Shown in pieces: positions 17,903-27,544 of a DNA stretch of 64,000 bases; the first letter of the stretch is position 1, and each line of letters begins with the position of its first letter. The notes beneath the pieces were generated by a model. It ran no database searches and was not told where the DNA came from. It saw only the letters and a list, made by a program, of their open reading frames with translations. The stretch spans positions 1 through 64,000 of the forward strand of contig NZ_BQXO01000005.1 in the NCBI RefSeq assembly GCF_045862785.1. Direction: 5' to 3'. Source of the stretch: Furfurilactobacillus curtus (GTDB taxonomy: Bacteria; Bacillota; Bacilli; Lactobacillales; Lactobacillaceae). The translations under genes were made by a program, and so were the position numbers.

Positions 17903-18016
17903 AGAAAAAGGTGTGCCATCGCACACCCCAATCGATCGCACCCGCTACCAGACAGGTACTTGGCAACATGCTTACCACAACACATTCCCCAGATGAATCT
18001 TGTTCCAAACTATCAC
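17903..18016 (-). ncRNA. Putative small RNA, about 113 nt
   Basis: A promoter (TTGACT 18050-18045, 16 bases, TATCAT 18028-18023) and a terminator (GGTGTGC/GCACACC stem, CATC loop on the plus strand, 17910-17927, then T5) delimit a transcript with no convincing start codon and site. It lacks the conserved SRP RNA loop and does not look like 6S RNA or tmRNA. An AATG-started frame runs through the terminator and is not credible. Function unknown. Confidence 0.45.
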
Positions 18017-18022
18017 TATATA

Positions 18023-18050
18023 TGATAAGACATTAAATCGCTTAGTCAAC
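18023..18050 (-). promoter_or_regulatory. Promoter of the small RNA
   Basis: TTGACT and TATCAT on the minus strand with a 16-base spacer; start expected near 18016. Confidence 0.55.
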
Positions 18051-18076
18051 GTTAATAATGCGACTTTCTACACAAT

Positions 18077-18512
18077 AAAAAAGCTGCCCGCCACCTAGCG
18101 AACAGCTTTCCGTAACTCGGTCTTCGCAAACGACCCATGGCAATTTCACCAAGTCATCATTCGCTCACAAGCTACTACCGGATGTCCCGGCTGTTTAATT
18201 GTGCAGCCCCGGGGACTGCTGAATAAATGACGGATTCTAGGTTGCCGTCAGCCTGTTGCCGATTGATGAACACTTCATCCAATCGACCTTGTCGGTGCAT
18301 TAGGAAGGAATCTTTCTAAGGCCAACACGGATTAACGCAGTCATGATTCACGCTCTAGCAAATCAACTAAAACATCTGATTGAAATGGGACGTTCGCTCC
18401 CTGACGATGTTTTTGAAGGCTTTACCATTTCACGGAGCAGTGACTTCATGCCCTGAACCACGGCAATTGCTGCGGGGTTCTCACTTGATTAAAGGCCAAC
18501 TTCCTTCCTCAC
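18077..18512 (-). ncRNA. Putative large structured RNA, about 436 nt
   Basis: TATACT at 18523-18518 (minus) and an 11 bp terminator stem (18081-18108, loop CACCTA on the plus strand) followed by T6 enclose 436 bases without any sizeable reading frame. Several stems are visible: AGGAAGGAA near the 5' end can pair with TTCCTTCCT about 190 bases later, CAGCC/GGCTG and CCGGG/CCCGG pairs near the 3' half, and GGGAGCGAACGTCCC. The conserved blocks of RNase P RNA, tmRNA, 6S, SRP RNA and T-box leaders are absent. No gene follows on this strand, so it is a stand-alone RNA and not a leader. Confidence 0.55.
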
Positions 18513-18517
18513 CATGC

Positions 18518-18549
18518 AGTATAGCAGAGACTTTATGGAAGCGCTAACA
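18518..18549 (-). promoter_or_regulatory. Promoter of the large RNA with a cre-like site
   Basis: TGGAAGCGCTAACA (18536-18549) differs from the CcpA cre consensus TGWAANCGNTNWCA at one position and has the palindromic AGCGCT core. It overlaps the -35 area (18541-18546) of the promoter whose -10 is TATACT at 18523-18518. Catabolite control of the RNA is inferred. Confidence 0.5.
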
Positions 18550-18793
18550 AAATGCCTGAAATTGATTAACATTCAAAGCAAATCCTCCGATCTTTTTCAG
18601 GGCTCATGCTCGCGAAGTTCAGGCTGGTTGACGGGAACGACAATGTAAACAGTTTAACCTAGGTCCCAAGCCGCTAATCAACGATTCACCAAATGTTTAC
18701 GCGGTCAATCAATTAGCTAGCGGTGTCACTGAAGCTGATTTCGAGTAAAATGTAATTAACAAGTCACTGTAATATTTTAGAAGGAGCTAGGCT

Positions 18794-21700
18794 GTGACAT
18801 TAAACTTTATTTTGGGTGCCGCTAAGTACGACCATCGGCAAACGTTAATTGAACAAATACACGCCTCGATGGTCGAGCACCCAACCGATCAATATTTTGT
18901 GTTAGTGCCCAACCATATTAAATTTAATGCGGAAGTTGGCGTCTTAACCGCGCTGAAACAAGCTACTGGTCGAGCCGATGCACCACTGTTTGCTGATGGA
19001 CAGGTGCAAGTATTTTCGTTTACCCGATTGGCCTGGTATTTCATGAAGAATACAGCGACCTATCAGTTACCGCGTCTATCTAACGCGGGTTTAAGCATGT
19101 TGCTATATCACATTATTGCTGATCATCAGACTGAATTGACGGTATTTGCAGGAGAACTTAATCAGACCGGATTTATTAATCAATTGGTGCGTCAGTTTGC
19201 GGAACTGAAGGTCGGCCGAGTGAGCGCTGAAGATTTGCAGCGTCTGGCGGGTCAACTAACGGTTTCACAGCAGAGTGATCTAGGTGGAAAATTACATGAT
19301 TTGGCGATTGTGTATCAGGCTTATACGGAGACGTTGGCCGGAAAATACATCGACAACGCTGATTTAATTAACCAGTTAACTGATTACTTTGCCGCCGGGG
19401 ATCACTTGAATCACGCGCATATTTATTTAGATGGCTTCACCGGATTTTCCGCGCAAGAGCAACAATTGCTAGCGACTTTGATGGTTAAGGCAGCATCGGT
19501 CACGGTCTCCTTAGTGATCGATCAGGCGCCAAAACAGGCACCGATGATGGGCGATTTGTTCTACCAACCGGCACTCGCGTATCAACGACTGGTGGCATTA
19601 GCCAAGGCCAATCAAGTGCCAGTTCAACTGGATACGATGGCTAAAACCAGGCGAGTTAGTGATTCGTTAGCAGCATTGGATGACTATTGGGTTGCCAGTC
19701 GACCGGCCAATCGGGTACCAGCCCAACCACTATCAGCTCAAGACCAGTTGCAAATTTTTACGGCAACGAGCCGGCTTGACGAGTTAAACCAAGTGGCGCG
19801 GCAGATTCGCACGCTGGTGGCCCAACAACCGGAACGCTATCATTACCGAGATTTTTTGGTCTTGAGTCGACATTTGGCGCCGTATGAGAATTTTCTTGGG
19901 CCTGTCTTTGATCAAATGGAAATTCCTTATTTTGACGATTCAGATAAGCCGATGGATCAGCATCCCTTAATTGAGTTGGTCGGGGCGTTATTTGACGTAC
20001 GTAGCCATTTTTATCGTTATCAAGATGTGATGCGGTTACTTAAAACCGAATTGTTAATCCCGATGATTGATGGTCAACAGTTATCTATTGAAGCCTTTCG
20101 TCAGGCCTTAGCTTTGACGGAAAATTGGGTACTGAAGACCGGCATTGAAGGCGCTGCTTGGCTTGATTCTGCAGATTGGTCCTATTGGCGCCTATTTAAT
20201 GCGGCTGATGAAACCCTAACGGAGAAAGATCAGCAGGTTCAACGACAAATCAATTTGATCCATCATTACATTCGGCAAACGTTACCACCATTGTTTAAAG
20301 CACTAGATCGGGCCACAAATGGTTTAGCAGCCGCGAAGATTTTATATGAATTCCTCGTTAACCATGGTGTCGTGGAGGTATTAAATTCATGGCGACAAAC
20401 GGCCACTGAGCGTGGTGATTTGGCACGAGCATCCAGAACCGAACAGACTTGGCACACATTTACGAATATTTTGGATGAATACGTGAGTTCATTGGGAGAA
20501 ACCACTGGTTTTGACGTGGATGAATTCGCTGCCTTGCTCTTAAACGGTTTTGACGGCGCGGCTTATACGCAAATTCCCGCCACGTTGGATCAAGTGACGG
20601 TGTCGGAGACCGGAATTGCTCAGCAAAATGATTATCAGGTCGTCTTTATGATTGGGGCCACAGATGATGTTATGCCTGATACGGTGAGTGAAAGCACCAT
20701 TTTGACGGACAGTGATCGGGATCAATTATCACCGCAACTGGCGACGGACCAATTTTTAACGCTGGGTGCCGGTGAACAAATGACTACTGATCCATTTATC
20801 AACTATCTTGGTTTTTTAACGGGTTGTCAGCGATTAGTCTTATCATATCCGCAGGCTAGTAGTGATGAAATAGGATTGCAGCCGTCCCGATATGTGACGG
20901 AGATTGCTGACCACTTCAAGTTGCCAATCATTACTTATAACGCTGATCCAGAGGTGGAAAGCCAGCAAATTTCAGCGATCCAACCGTTTGTTGGTTCCCC
21001 CCGTTTTACGTTGGCAAACCTAGTCAAAGTGAGCTATCAAGCCAAAACGCAACAGAAATCACTACCAAAACTGTGGCTCTATTTATATCGATGGTTGCAG
21101 TTCTCGTCACTTCAGGCGCTGACCAATCAACTATTAGCTGGGTTAGACTATCGCAATGTTCCTGAACCATTGCGGCCGGAAATCGTCACTGGTTTATATG
21201 GTGATGAATTAAATACCTCGATTTCGCAGTTAGAAACCTTTTATCGAAATCAATACGAGTACTTTTTGAAATTCGGTTTACGTTTAACTCAACGGGATGA
21301 ATTTGAACTGTCACCGGCCAGCACCGGTGAATACTTCCATCTGGCGTTAGATCAATTGATGAAACGCGTTGTCAGTGAACAACTGGACTTAAGCCGTTTA
21401 TCCGATGATGCCATTAACCGGTTAATTAATGACGTGATGCCAGACATTAACGAACAACCACAATTTGCCATTTTAAATAGCTCTCATCGCATGGGCTATA
21501 TTCGCGCTCAGTTAATTGAGACCGTCAAACGAATGGCGGTCATGATTGGGCGACAGCAGCACACTACTCAAATGCGACCGTTGGCAACGGAAGTTCTCTT
21601 TGGTCATGTGGGGGCTGAGCAAGGTTTACCAGCGCTGTCATTTAAACTCGGCGGTCGACATCAAATCAATGTTCGAGGGAAAATTGATCGGATTGATGGC

Positions 21701-22426
21701 GTGTTAACGGACCAACAGGCTTATCTGAGTGTGGTGGATTATAAGTCTGGGCGCCGAACTTTTGATTTTGAACAAGCTTATTATGGATTGTCGATGCAAA
21801 TGTTAACGTACTTGGATGCCTTACAGCAGGACGCGACGCGGTTACCCAACTTAGCGAATGGTGTGACGCCGGAATTAGCGGGCGCTTTATATTTGCACAT
21901 TCAAAATGCGTCACTACCGTTAAATGTGCTCGGAAAAGGCAAATTGCTTGATCTAGATGACTTAACGAAACTTGATGCGGCGTTGTTAAGCGCTTATAAG
22001 TATCAGGGCGTGTTGGTGGCTGATCCAATGCTGTTAGCGGCGTTAGACGATTCGGTCAGTACTGGGGGTACATCGAAGATTTATCCGTTTGCGATTAAAA
22101 AAGATGGTAGTCTCATGGCGAGTGCGAAAAATGTCATCACTCCAGCGCAACTGAAGAAATTGTTAAAGCATGAAGAGGATTTGATTAAAGCTGCGGGGAC
22201 CGCGATTTTCAACGGCGAAACACGCTTGAATCCATTCCAGGATGCCCGTAAACGCACGGGTCTACAGTATTCACCGTATCCGGCGATTATGCGATTTGAC
22301 GCGATGTTGCCGGAAAATCGGTATCATATGTTAGATAAATTAGGACCAGAAGATGTATTAGCTCGGCTTGAAGATGATGATAAATCCCCCAAGGACCAGC
22401 AAAAGGAGGCCGATGATGGCGAATAA
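18794..22426 (+). CDS. rexB: ATP-dependent nuclease subunit B (RexB/AddB)
   Basis: A 1210-residue subunit of the RexAB helicase-nuclease that resects double-strand breaks up to a Chi site. The RecB-type nuclease motif is seen as GKIDRID (near 960) and VVDYKSGRR (near 980). The N-terminal NTP site is degenerate (LGAAKYDHR in place of GxxGxGKT), and the four Fe-S cysteines of Bacillus AddB are missing: only one cysteine is evident in the protein. Both traits are usual for the lactic acid bacterial RexB type. GTG start at 18794 with AAGGAG upstream. Overlaps rexA. Confidence 0.95.
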   Translation: MTLNFILGAAKYDHRQTLIEQIHASMVEHPTDQYFVLVPNHIKFNAEVGVLTALKQATGRADAPLFADGQVQVFSFTRLAWYFMKNTATYQLPRLSNAGLSMLLYHIIADHQTELTVFAGELNQTGFINQLVRQFAELKVGRVSAEDLQRLAGQLTVSQQSDLGGKLHDLAIVYQAYTETLAGKYIDNADLINQLTDYFAAGDHLNHAHIYLDGFTGFSAQEQQLLATLMVKAASVTVSLVIDQAPKQAPMMGDLFYQPALAYQRLVALAKANQVPVQLDTMAKTRRVSDSLAALDDYWVASRPANRVPAQPLSAQDQLQIFTATSRLDELNQVARQIRTLVAQQPERYHYRDFLVLSRHLAPYENFLGPVFDQMEIPYFDDSDKPMDQHPLIELVGALFDVRSHFYRYQDVMRLLKTELLIPMIDGQQLSIEAFRQALALTENWVLKTGIEGAAWLDSADWSYWRLFNAADETLTEKDQQVQRQINLIHHYIRQTLPPLFKALDRATNGLAAAKILYEFLVNHGVVEVLNSWRQTATERGDLARASRTEQTWHTFTNILDEYVSSLGETTGFDVDEFAALLLNGFDGAAYTQIPATLDQVTVSETGIAQQNDYQVVFMIGATDDVMPDTVSESTILTDSDRDQLSPQLATDQFLTLGAGEQMTTDPFINYLGFLTGCQRLVLSYPQASSDEIGLQPSRYVTEIADHFKLPIITYNADPEVESQQISAIQPFVGSPRFTLANLVKVSYQAKTQQKSLPKLWLYLYRWLQFSSLQALTNQLLAGLDYRNVPEPLRPEIVTGLYGDELNTSISQLETFYRNQYEYFLKFGLRLTQRDEFELSPASTGEYFHLALDQLMKRVVSEQLDLSRLSDDAINRLINDVMPDINEQPQFAILNSSHRMGYIRAQLIETVKRMAVMIGRQQHTTQMRPLATEVLFGHVGAEQGLPALSFKLGGRHQINVRGKIDRIDGVLTDQQAYLSVVDYKSGRRTFDFEQAYYGLSMQMLTYLDALQQDATRLPNLANGVTPELAGALYLHIQNASLPLNVLGKGKLLDLDDLTKLDAALLSAYKYQGVLVADPMLLAALDDSVSTGGTSKIYPFAIKKDGSLMASAKNVITPAQLKKLLKHEEDLIKAAGTAIFNGETRLNPFQDARKRTGLQYSPYPAIMRFDAMLPENRYHMLDKLGPEDVLARLEDDDKSPKDQQKEADDGE

Positions 22427-25400
22427 ATCACTGAATTTTACCCCAGCGCAAGACGCTGCCATCCATCATGGCGGCCATAATGTGTTGGTTTCTGCCTCGG
22501 CTGGTTCTGGTAAAACTCGCGTATTAGTTGAGCGGGTGATTACGAAATTATTGGATGAACAACGGCAAATTGATATTACTAATTTACTGATCGTGACCTT
22601 TACGAATGCGGCGGCCAAAGAAATGCGCGACCGAATTCAGACGACACTGCGCGATCAAATCAATGCTACCGTTGGCAGTGACGCTACTAGCAGTCAACAA
22701 CGCCGGCGGTTATTGCATCAACTGACCCTTCTGAATAGTGCAGATATTAGTACACTGGATGCATTTTGTTTACGACTCGTTCAAAAATATTACTATGTCA
22801 TTCACTTGGATCCTGTTTTCCGTCAATTAGCAGATGAGACTGAAGCCCAGTTACTCAAAGAATCTGTATGGAGTGAGCTACGTGAAACGCTATATGCCGA
22901 AGATGATGGTCAGTTTGCGACATTGACGCGAAATTTTTCAGGGGATCGCGATGATCAAGGCTTACAAGACCTAGTCTTTCGGTTGGCCACTTTTGCGACC
23001 GCTAAGGCAGATCCATCCGGTTGGTTACGTGGATTGCCGACTGCATATCAACTGGCAGAACAAGATTTGTGGCATAGTGATCTTGTGCAAAAGTACGTCG
23101 CGCCAGCGGTGCAGAATGCATTGACACAATGTCTGAATGATGTGCAAACGGCCCAAAATTTGACCGATGGCTTTTCAAGCATGGATTACATCGAAAAATG
23201 GACGCCGCTGTTAAAGGAACTATCCGAACGTTTCACCAACTTACAGACGGTGGTTGACGATACCGATTGGGATCAGCTGCGGCAGACAATTGCCGAGGTC
23301 GATACAGGGCGTGCGCCACGGTTGCTCAAGCTTGATTCGGATGACCAACGGATCCATGACCAATTGAAAGCACTACGTTTAGGCTTGAAACAGCGGCTAG
23401 ATGGGTTGCTGAATCAGTATTTCGCGCTGAGTGAAGCTGACTTGCGCCTGGTTAATCAGCATGCCGGTCAGTTAGTTACCCAGTTAGCGGACATTGTTCA
23501 GCAATTTATGGATGCGTTCAGTGCCGAAAAACGCCGCCGTCACTTGGTGGATTTTGGTGATTTAGAACACTTTGCGTACGAAATTTTGCAAGATCCCGGT
23601 GTGCACGAGGCGGTCAGTCAAAAGTATCATGAAGTGTTGGTGGATGAGTATCAAGATATCAATGAACTACAAGAACAGATCTTACAGTCAGTCGCTCATC
23701 AAGACCCTGAACCCGGCAACATGTTCATGGTTGGCGATATGAAACAATCGATTTATCGCTTTCGACTGGCAGATCCCACCTTATTCCTGCATAAATACAA
23801 TACTTTTAAAACGGCTGACGAAGCACTTTCTGATGTCGATGATGAGCGAATTGTGTTAGCGGATAATTTCCGCTCGATGAAAAACGTGGATGAATTTACG
23901 AACCTGATCTTTTCACAACTGATGGATGAACGACTAGGCGAAATGAACTATGCCGGTGATGCCGAACTCCAATACGGACCGAAAGATTATCCGTTGGATC
24001 AAGTTCCCCCAGCAGAGGTACTGATTTATGAAAGTGGCACACCGGCGCCTGCTGCGGATGCACCGGCAGATTTAGAAGACGTCGATGATGCGTTAGCGAT
24101 CAATGATCGAGCAGAGGGCCAGATTGTGATGGTCGCTGCTAAAATCCGTGATATGGTTGCTAACCATGAACAACTTTACGATCGCAGTAGCGGTCAGTAT
24201 CGCGATCTACAATATGGCGATGTGGCCTTGTTAGTGCCGACGCGCAATAATAATTTACTGTTACAAGAACAGTTTGCTAAGTTAGGCGTACCGTTAGCCG
24301 TGCGTGACACTGCCAATTACTTTCAAACGACCGAGATTCAAATTATGATGTCACTGCTACAGATTATTGATAATCCGTATCAGGACATTCCACTAGTGGC
24401 CGTGTTGCGCTCGCCAATTGTAGGATTAGGTGAAAATGAATTAGCTTATTTACGCATTCAAAATAAGACCAGTGATTACTTCCAGGCGCTCCTCGATTTT
24501 GAACAACGGGTTGTTGAGCTGCCAGAACAGGTCGGCGCGTTTGGGCAACAAATCCATGAACGCATTCAACGCTTTTTAAGCCAGTTAGATGAATTTCGTG
24601 ACATTGCTCGCCAAAATCAGCTAGTGACCTTAATTTGGACCATTTATCAACGAACTGGCTTTCTCGACTATGTGGCAGGGATGCCAGGTGGTCAACAACG
24701 GGCCAATAATTTACACGCCTTGTATGCGCGCGCTGCGGACTATGAAAAGAGTAGTTTTAAAGGCGTCTTTCAATTCGTTCGTTTTATCAACGAGATGCAA
24801 AAACATAATAAGGATCTGGCCGAAGTCAATGTCGACAATGAAGAAAACGCGGTCTCTGTGATGACCATTCATGGTAGCAAAGGACTGGAATTTCCCGTTG
24901 TCTTCGTGATGGACGCTTCTCATGGCTTTAATCTGTCAGACCAACGTAGTGCGGTCGTACTTGATGACCACTTAGGGATTGGCATCAGCTGGTTAGATTC
25001 GCAGCGGCATTTGAAAATTGATACGCTCCAAAAGAAGATCGTGGCCAATCAGGCGACCAATAAATTATTATCTGAAGAGATGCGGGTGTTATATGTTGCG
25101 CTAACCCGGGCGCAGCAACGGTTGTTTGTCGTCGGCACTTACCAAGATCAAGCAGATTTATTGAGACACTGGCAGCGCGCGGCGACTAATCCAGAATTGA
25201 CCCTTAACCCAACTGCGCGTAGCGAGACGAAGAACTTTATGGATTGGATCGGGATGGCGCTGTTGCGTGTGCCGAGGGTAGCAGATCAATTAGGTGTCGG
25301 GCAATTAGTGACGCCCTTACCATTAGATGAAGCTGGACAGCAGGATCGACTGACCAGTTTTAAACTGACGATGGTGACTAAGGCACAGTTGCAGCAAGCG

Positions 25401-26255
25401 GGGATCTTAGCCGTGGTAGATGATCAACCTTCCACGTACCTCACTGACTTGCAAGCTAAGGCACAGCAAACAGTGGTTAGCGACTTGAACGTTGATGCCT
25501 TGGAACAAGTATTAACCTTTACCTATGCCAATCAAGCAGCTACCCAAACAACGGCCTATCAATCGGTATCAGAATTAAAACGTTTGTTTGAAGAACCGGA
25601 TCAAGCCGAATTAGGCACTTTGATGTTAGACGAAGAAGCCAAAGCACGTTCACGGGTGAATACTGAAATTTTGCAGACGCCTAGATTTATGCAAACAGTG
25701 ACGGCACCATCCGCCACCGAAATTGGGACTGCGACTCACTTGGTGCTGCAAGAAGTCGATTTAACCAAGGGACAACCCTCACGTGAACAGCTACAACAAG
25801 TCATTAACCAGTTAACGGATGCTAATGTGTTAACAGCTGCTGTGGCTTTACAGATTAATGTTGACCAGTTAACGGCCTTTTTCACGCAACCACTAGGTCA
25901 AGCTGTTTTAGCCCATACCAATGATCTCCAACGTGAAGCTGCTTTTTCACTCTTGATTCCTGCCTATCAACTGTATCAAGGGATTCATCAACCGGCTGAT
26001 GTCAGTCAGGCCGAACAGGTGCTGATTCACGGAATCATCGATGGCTACTTCATTGAAGACGGCGCCGTCACCGTATTTGATTACAAAACAGATTATGTCG
26101 ATCAAGCGCATCGTGAGTCTGCATTAGCAACATTGGCGGATCGTTATCGCGGTCAATTGAACTTGTATGCGGCCGCCTTGACGAGCATGACCGGCTTGCC
26201 AGTGGCGCATAAATTCTTGTATTCATTGAATGCGGCCACGGCGATTGAAATTTAA
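22416..26255 (+). CDS. rexA: ATP-dependent helicase/nuclease subunit A (RexA/AddA)
   Basis: The motor and second nuclease subunit of RexAB, 1279 residues. UvrD-like helicase motifs: Walker A SASAGSGKT (near 26), VDEYQDIN (motif II), GDMKQSIYRFR (motif III), VMTIHGSKGLEFPVVFV (motif V) and LYVALTRAQQRL (motif VI). The C-terminal RecB-type nuclease centre is GIIDGYF plus VFDYKTDYV near 1220. AAGGAGG at 22403-22409 favours the ATG at 22416 over 22413 or the upstream frame from 22368. The start lies inside rexB, so expression is coupled. Confidence 0.95.
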   Translation: MANKSLNFTPAQDAAIHHGGHNVLVSASAGSGKTRVLVERVITKLLDEQRQIDITNLLIVTFTNAAAKEMRDRIQTTLRDQINATVGSDATSSQQRRRLLHQLTLLNSADISTLDAFCLRLVQKYYYVIHLDPVFRQLADETEAQLLKESVWSELRETLYAEDDGQFATLTRNFSGDRDDQGLQDLVFRLATFATAKADPSGWLRGLPTAYQLAEQDLWHSDLVQKYVAPAVQNALTQCLNDVQTAQNLTDGFSSMDYIEKWTPLLKELSERFTNLQTVVDDTDWDQLRQTIAEVDTGRAPRLLKLDSDDQRIHDQLKALRLGLKQRLDGLLNQYFALSEADLRLVNQHAGQLVTQLADIVQQFMDAFSAEKRRRHLVDFGDLEHFAYEILQDPGVHEAVSQKYHEVLVDEYQDINELQEQILQSVAHQDPEPGNMFMVGDMKQSIYRFRLADPTLFLHKYNTFKTADEALSDVDDERIVLADNFRSMKNVDEFTNLIFSQLMDERLGEMNYAGDAELQYGPKDYPLDQVPPAEVLIYESGTPAPAADAPADLEDVDDALAINDRAEGQIVMVAAKIRDMVANHEQLYDRSSGQYRDLQYGDVALLVPTRNNNLLLQEQFAKLGVPLAVRDTANYFQTTEIQIMMSLLQIIDNPYQDIPLVAVLRSPIVGLGENELAYLRIQNKTSDYFQALLDFEQRVVELPEQVGAFGQQIHERIQRFLSQLDEFRDIARQNQLVTLIWTIYQRTGFLDYVAGMPGGQQRANNLHALYARAADYEKSSFKGVFQFVRFINEMQKHNKDLAEVNVDNEENAVSVMTIHGSKGLEFPVVFVMDASHGFNLSDQRSAVVLDDHLGIGISWLDSQRHLKIDTLQKKIVANQATNKLLSEEMRVLYVALTRAQQRLFVVGTYQDQADLLRHWQRAATNPELTLNPTARSETKNFMDWIGMALLRVPRVADQLGVGQLVTPLPLDEAGQQDRLTSFKLTMVTKAQLQQAGILAVVDDQPSTYLTDLQAKAQQTVVSDLNVDALEQVLTFTYANQAATQTTAYQSVSELKRLFEEPDQAELGTLMLDEEAKARSRVNTEILQTPRFMQTVTAPSATEIGTATHLVLQEVDLTKGQPSREQLQQVINQLTDANVLTAAVALQINVDQLTAFFTQPLGQAVLAHTNDLQREAAFSLLIPAYQLYQGIHQPADVSQAEQVLIHGIIDGYFIEDGAVTVFDYKTDYVDQAHRESALATLADRYRGQLNLYAAALTSMTGLPVAHKFLYSLNAATAIEI

Positions 26256-26277
26256 CATGATTAGAGCTACCTAAATA

Positions 26278-26315
26278 ACCCCCGCAACGTTGGTAATACT
26301 GGCGTTGCAGGGGCT
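26278..26315 (+). terminator. Terminator-like hairpin after rexA
   Basis: CCCCGCAACG pairs with CGTTGCAGGGG with one bulged A; the T tract is poor. An outer inverted repeat AGCTACCTAAA (26265-26275) / TTTAGGTAGCT (26376-26386) encloses it. Confidence 0.5.
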
Positions 26316-26408
26316 ATTTGCGTTTGTGAAAATACAACATTTCAATTAGCTCATTGATGAGTTTGATACTGGCTTTTTAGGTAGCTGTATTTCATCCTTC
26401 AATTGAAT

Positions 26409-26621
26409 TTAATCGAAGATATCGCCAAAGAAAAAAGACCAACAGCCAATCACTAAGATCACTGTGCAAATAACGATGAAGTAAATGAAATTGTGTCGGT
26501 TTGCCAACCTTTTTGCGAATACGTCGGGCCCAAATCTTCTAAAATATAATGCTTGGAGGTAAGAAACTCCGAATAAGACAACTAGAAAGATCAGTGCCCA
26601 CATAACTTTGGTCGTAAACAT
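26409..26621 (-). CDS. Small two-helix membrane protein
   Basis: A 70-residue protein with two hydrophobic segments (about residues 7-25 and 47-66) joined by a basic loop (RRFGPDVFAKRLANRHN). AAGGGAG precedes the ATG at 26621. Function unknown. It is on the same strand as the CPBP-type gene upstream, about 100 bases away, and may belong to the same accessory islet. The basic loop places it in the cytoplasm by the positive-inside rule, giving an outside-in-outside topology. Confidence 0.6.
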   Translation of the reverse strand: MFTTKVMWALIFLVVLFGVSYLQALYFRRFGPDVFAKRLANRHNFIYFIVICTVILVIGCWSFFFGDIFD

Positions 26622-26723
26622 AAGCTGCTCCCTTCATTTTTTATTAGGGTATTTTAGCGGAGGCACTAAAGGCAGTAAATCCAGACAATCACCATGATCA
26701 GTACTCATGAATCTGTGTTTAAA

Positions 26724-27389
26724 TCATGCCACCAGTACGCTCAGTAGTGTTGTCGCGTCGGAAATCCAATGGACATAAATCCCGTTGCGCAAACTATTGG
26801 CTCCCCGCCACGACGCGGTGAGCGGATACCGAGAGACACCAACGATAAATACATACGCCCAATTCATCTGATAGTGAGGTAAGTGTAAAAACATAAAAAT
26901 AATACAGCCGATTAGATTAACGATTGGCCAGGAATGATTTTTAAATTTAGTTTGAGATACTAAGCGAATTAGTGGTAATAAAAGCGAAGCCATCGCAACT
27001 TCTTCTCCGACTATGGATACCAATAATTTGAATGTTAGCCATAGTCGCATAATTACAGAAAGCGTTGTTAAATAGGCCCGGGTACCAGCTGGGTTAATCG
27101 CGACTAATTCAGCAGGTTTAGTTAAAACCACTAGCAGAATCGCAATGAGTTCAAAAACAAAAAGCTGCAAGACATATTTTAGGAGTACACGCCATTTAGG
27201 ACTTGGCAGTGGGCGGAAAAAATCCGGGATGTGGTGAAAACCGTATAAAATCCCGAGGCTTAGCATTCCAGTAAGAAGCATTGATAGCCAACTGAGAAAG
27301 TGGCTCATGGACAGCTGATTTAGGTAGCCGATGATAAATAACAACACGGTAAGGGGATAATATTTATTTTTAAAATTAAAATTTTCCAT
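26724..27389 (-). CDS. CPBP-family membrane protein (Abi-type, bacteriocin-immunity-like)
   Basis: A 221-residue membrane protein with about six hydrophobic segments. The CPBP (CAAX protease and bacteriocin-processing) signature residues are seen as VGEEVAM (near 127), FLHLPH (near 171) and HWISDA (near 208), but the usual EExxxR arginine is replaced: EEVAMAS. In lactic acid bacteria such proteins often serve as self-immunity factors for bacteriocins. The ATG lacks its own ribosome binding site and shares its A with the TAA of a 51-residue peptide gene (TAATG), so it is translationally coupled. Immunity is inferred from context. Confidence 0.7.
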   Translation of the reverse strand: MENFNFKNKYYPLTVLLFIIGYLNQLSMSHFLSWLSMLLTGMLSLGILYGFHHIPDFFRPLPSPKWRVLLKYVLQLFVFELIAILLVVLTKPAELVAINPAGTRAYLTTLSVIMRLWLTFKLLVSIVGEEVAMASLLLPLIRLVSQTKFKNHSWPIVNLIGCIIFMFLHLPHYQMNWAYVFIVGVSRYPLTASWRGANSLRNGIYVHWISDATTLLSVLVA

Positions 27390-27544
27390 TAAAGCGCTCG
27401 ACTAGCAATGGGGTAAACTTTGCCAAATGCATACCTGATATTAGACTTGATTCGGTTAAGTTCACTAAGGCAATGCAACATACCGTTAATCAAGCTAGAA
27501 ACTGTTTCTCCAAATGTGGACAAACTAATTAGTCGGTTTTCCAT
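27389..27544 (-). CDS. 51-residue peptide coupled to the CPBP gene
   Basis: A short reading frame with a strong ribosome binding site (GAGGAG, eight bases before ATG at 27544). It begins MENRLISLSTFGETVSSLIN and ends KVYPIASRAL. It is amphipathic with net positive charge in its second half and has one cysteine, but no double-glycine leader or signal peptide. Its TAA overlaps the CPBP start. It could be a leader peptide that drives CPBP translation or a leaderless bacteriocin-like peptide. No family recognised. Confidence 0.5.
   Translation of the reverse strand: MENRLISLSTFGETVSSLINGMLHCLSELNRIKSNIRYAFGKVYPIASRAL

Noticed and set aside
18077..18512. RNase P RNA, tmRNA, SRP RNA, 6S RNA or T-box leader
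   Set aside because: The invariant blocks of these RNAs (for example GAGGAAAGTCC, the SRP GGAAGG-AGCAGCC loop, the T-box GGTGGNACCGCG) are absent.
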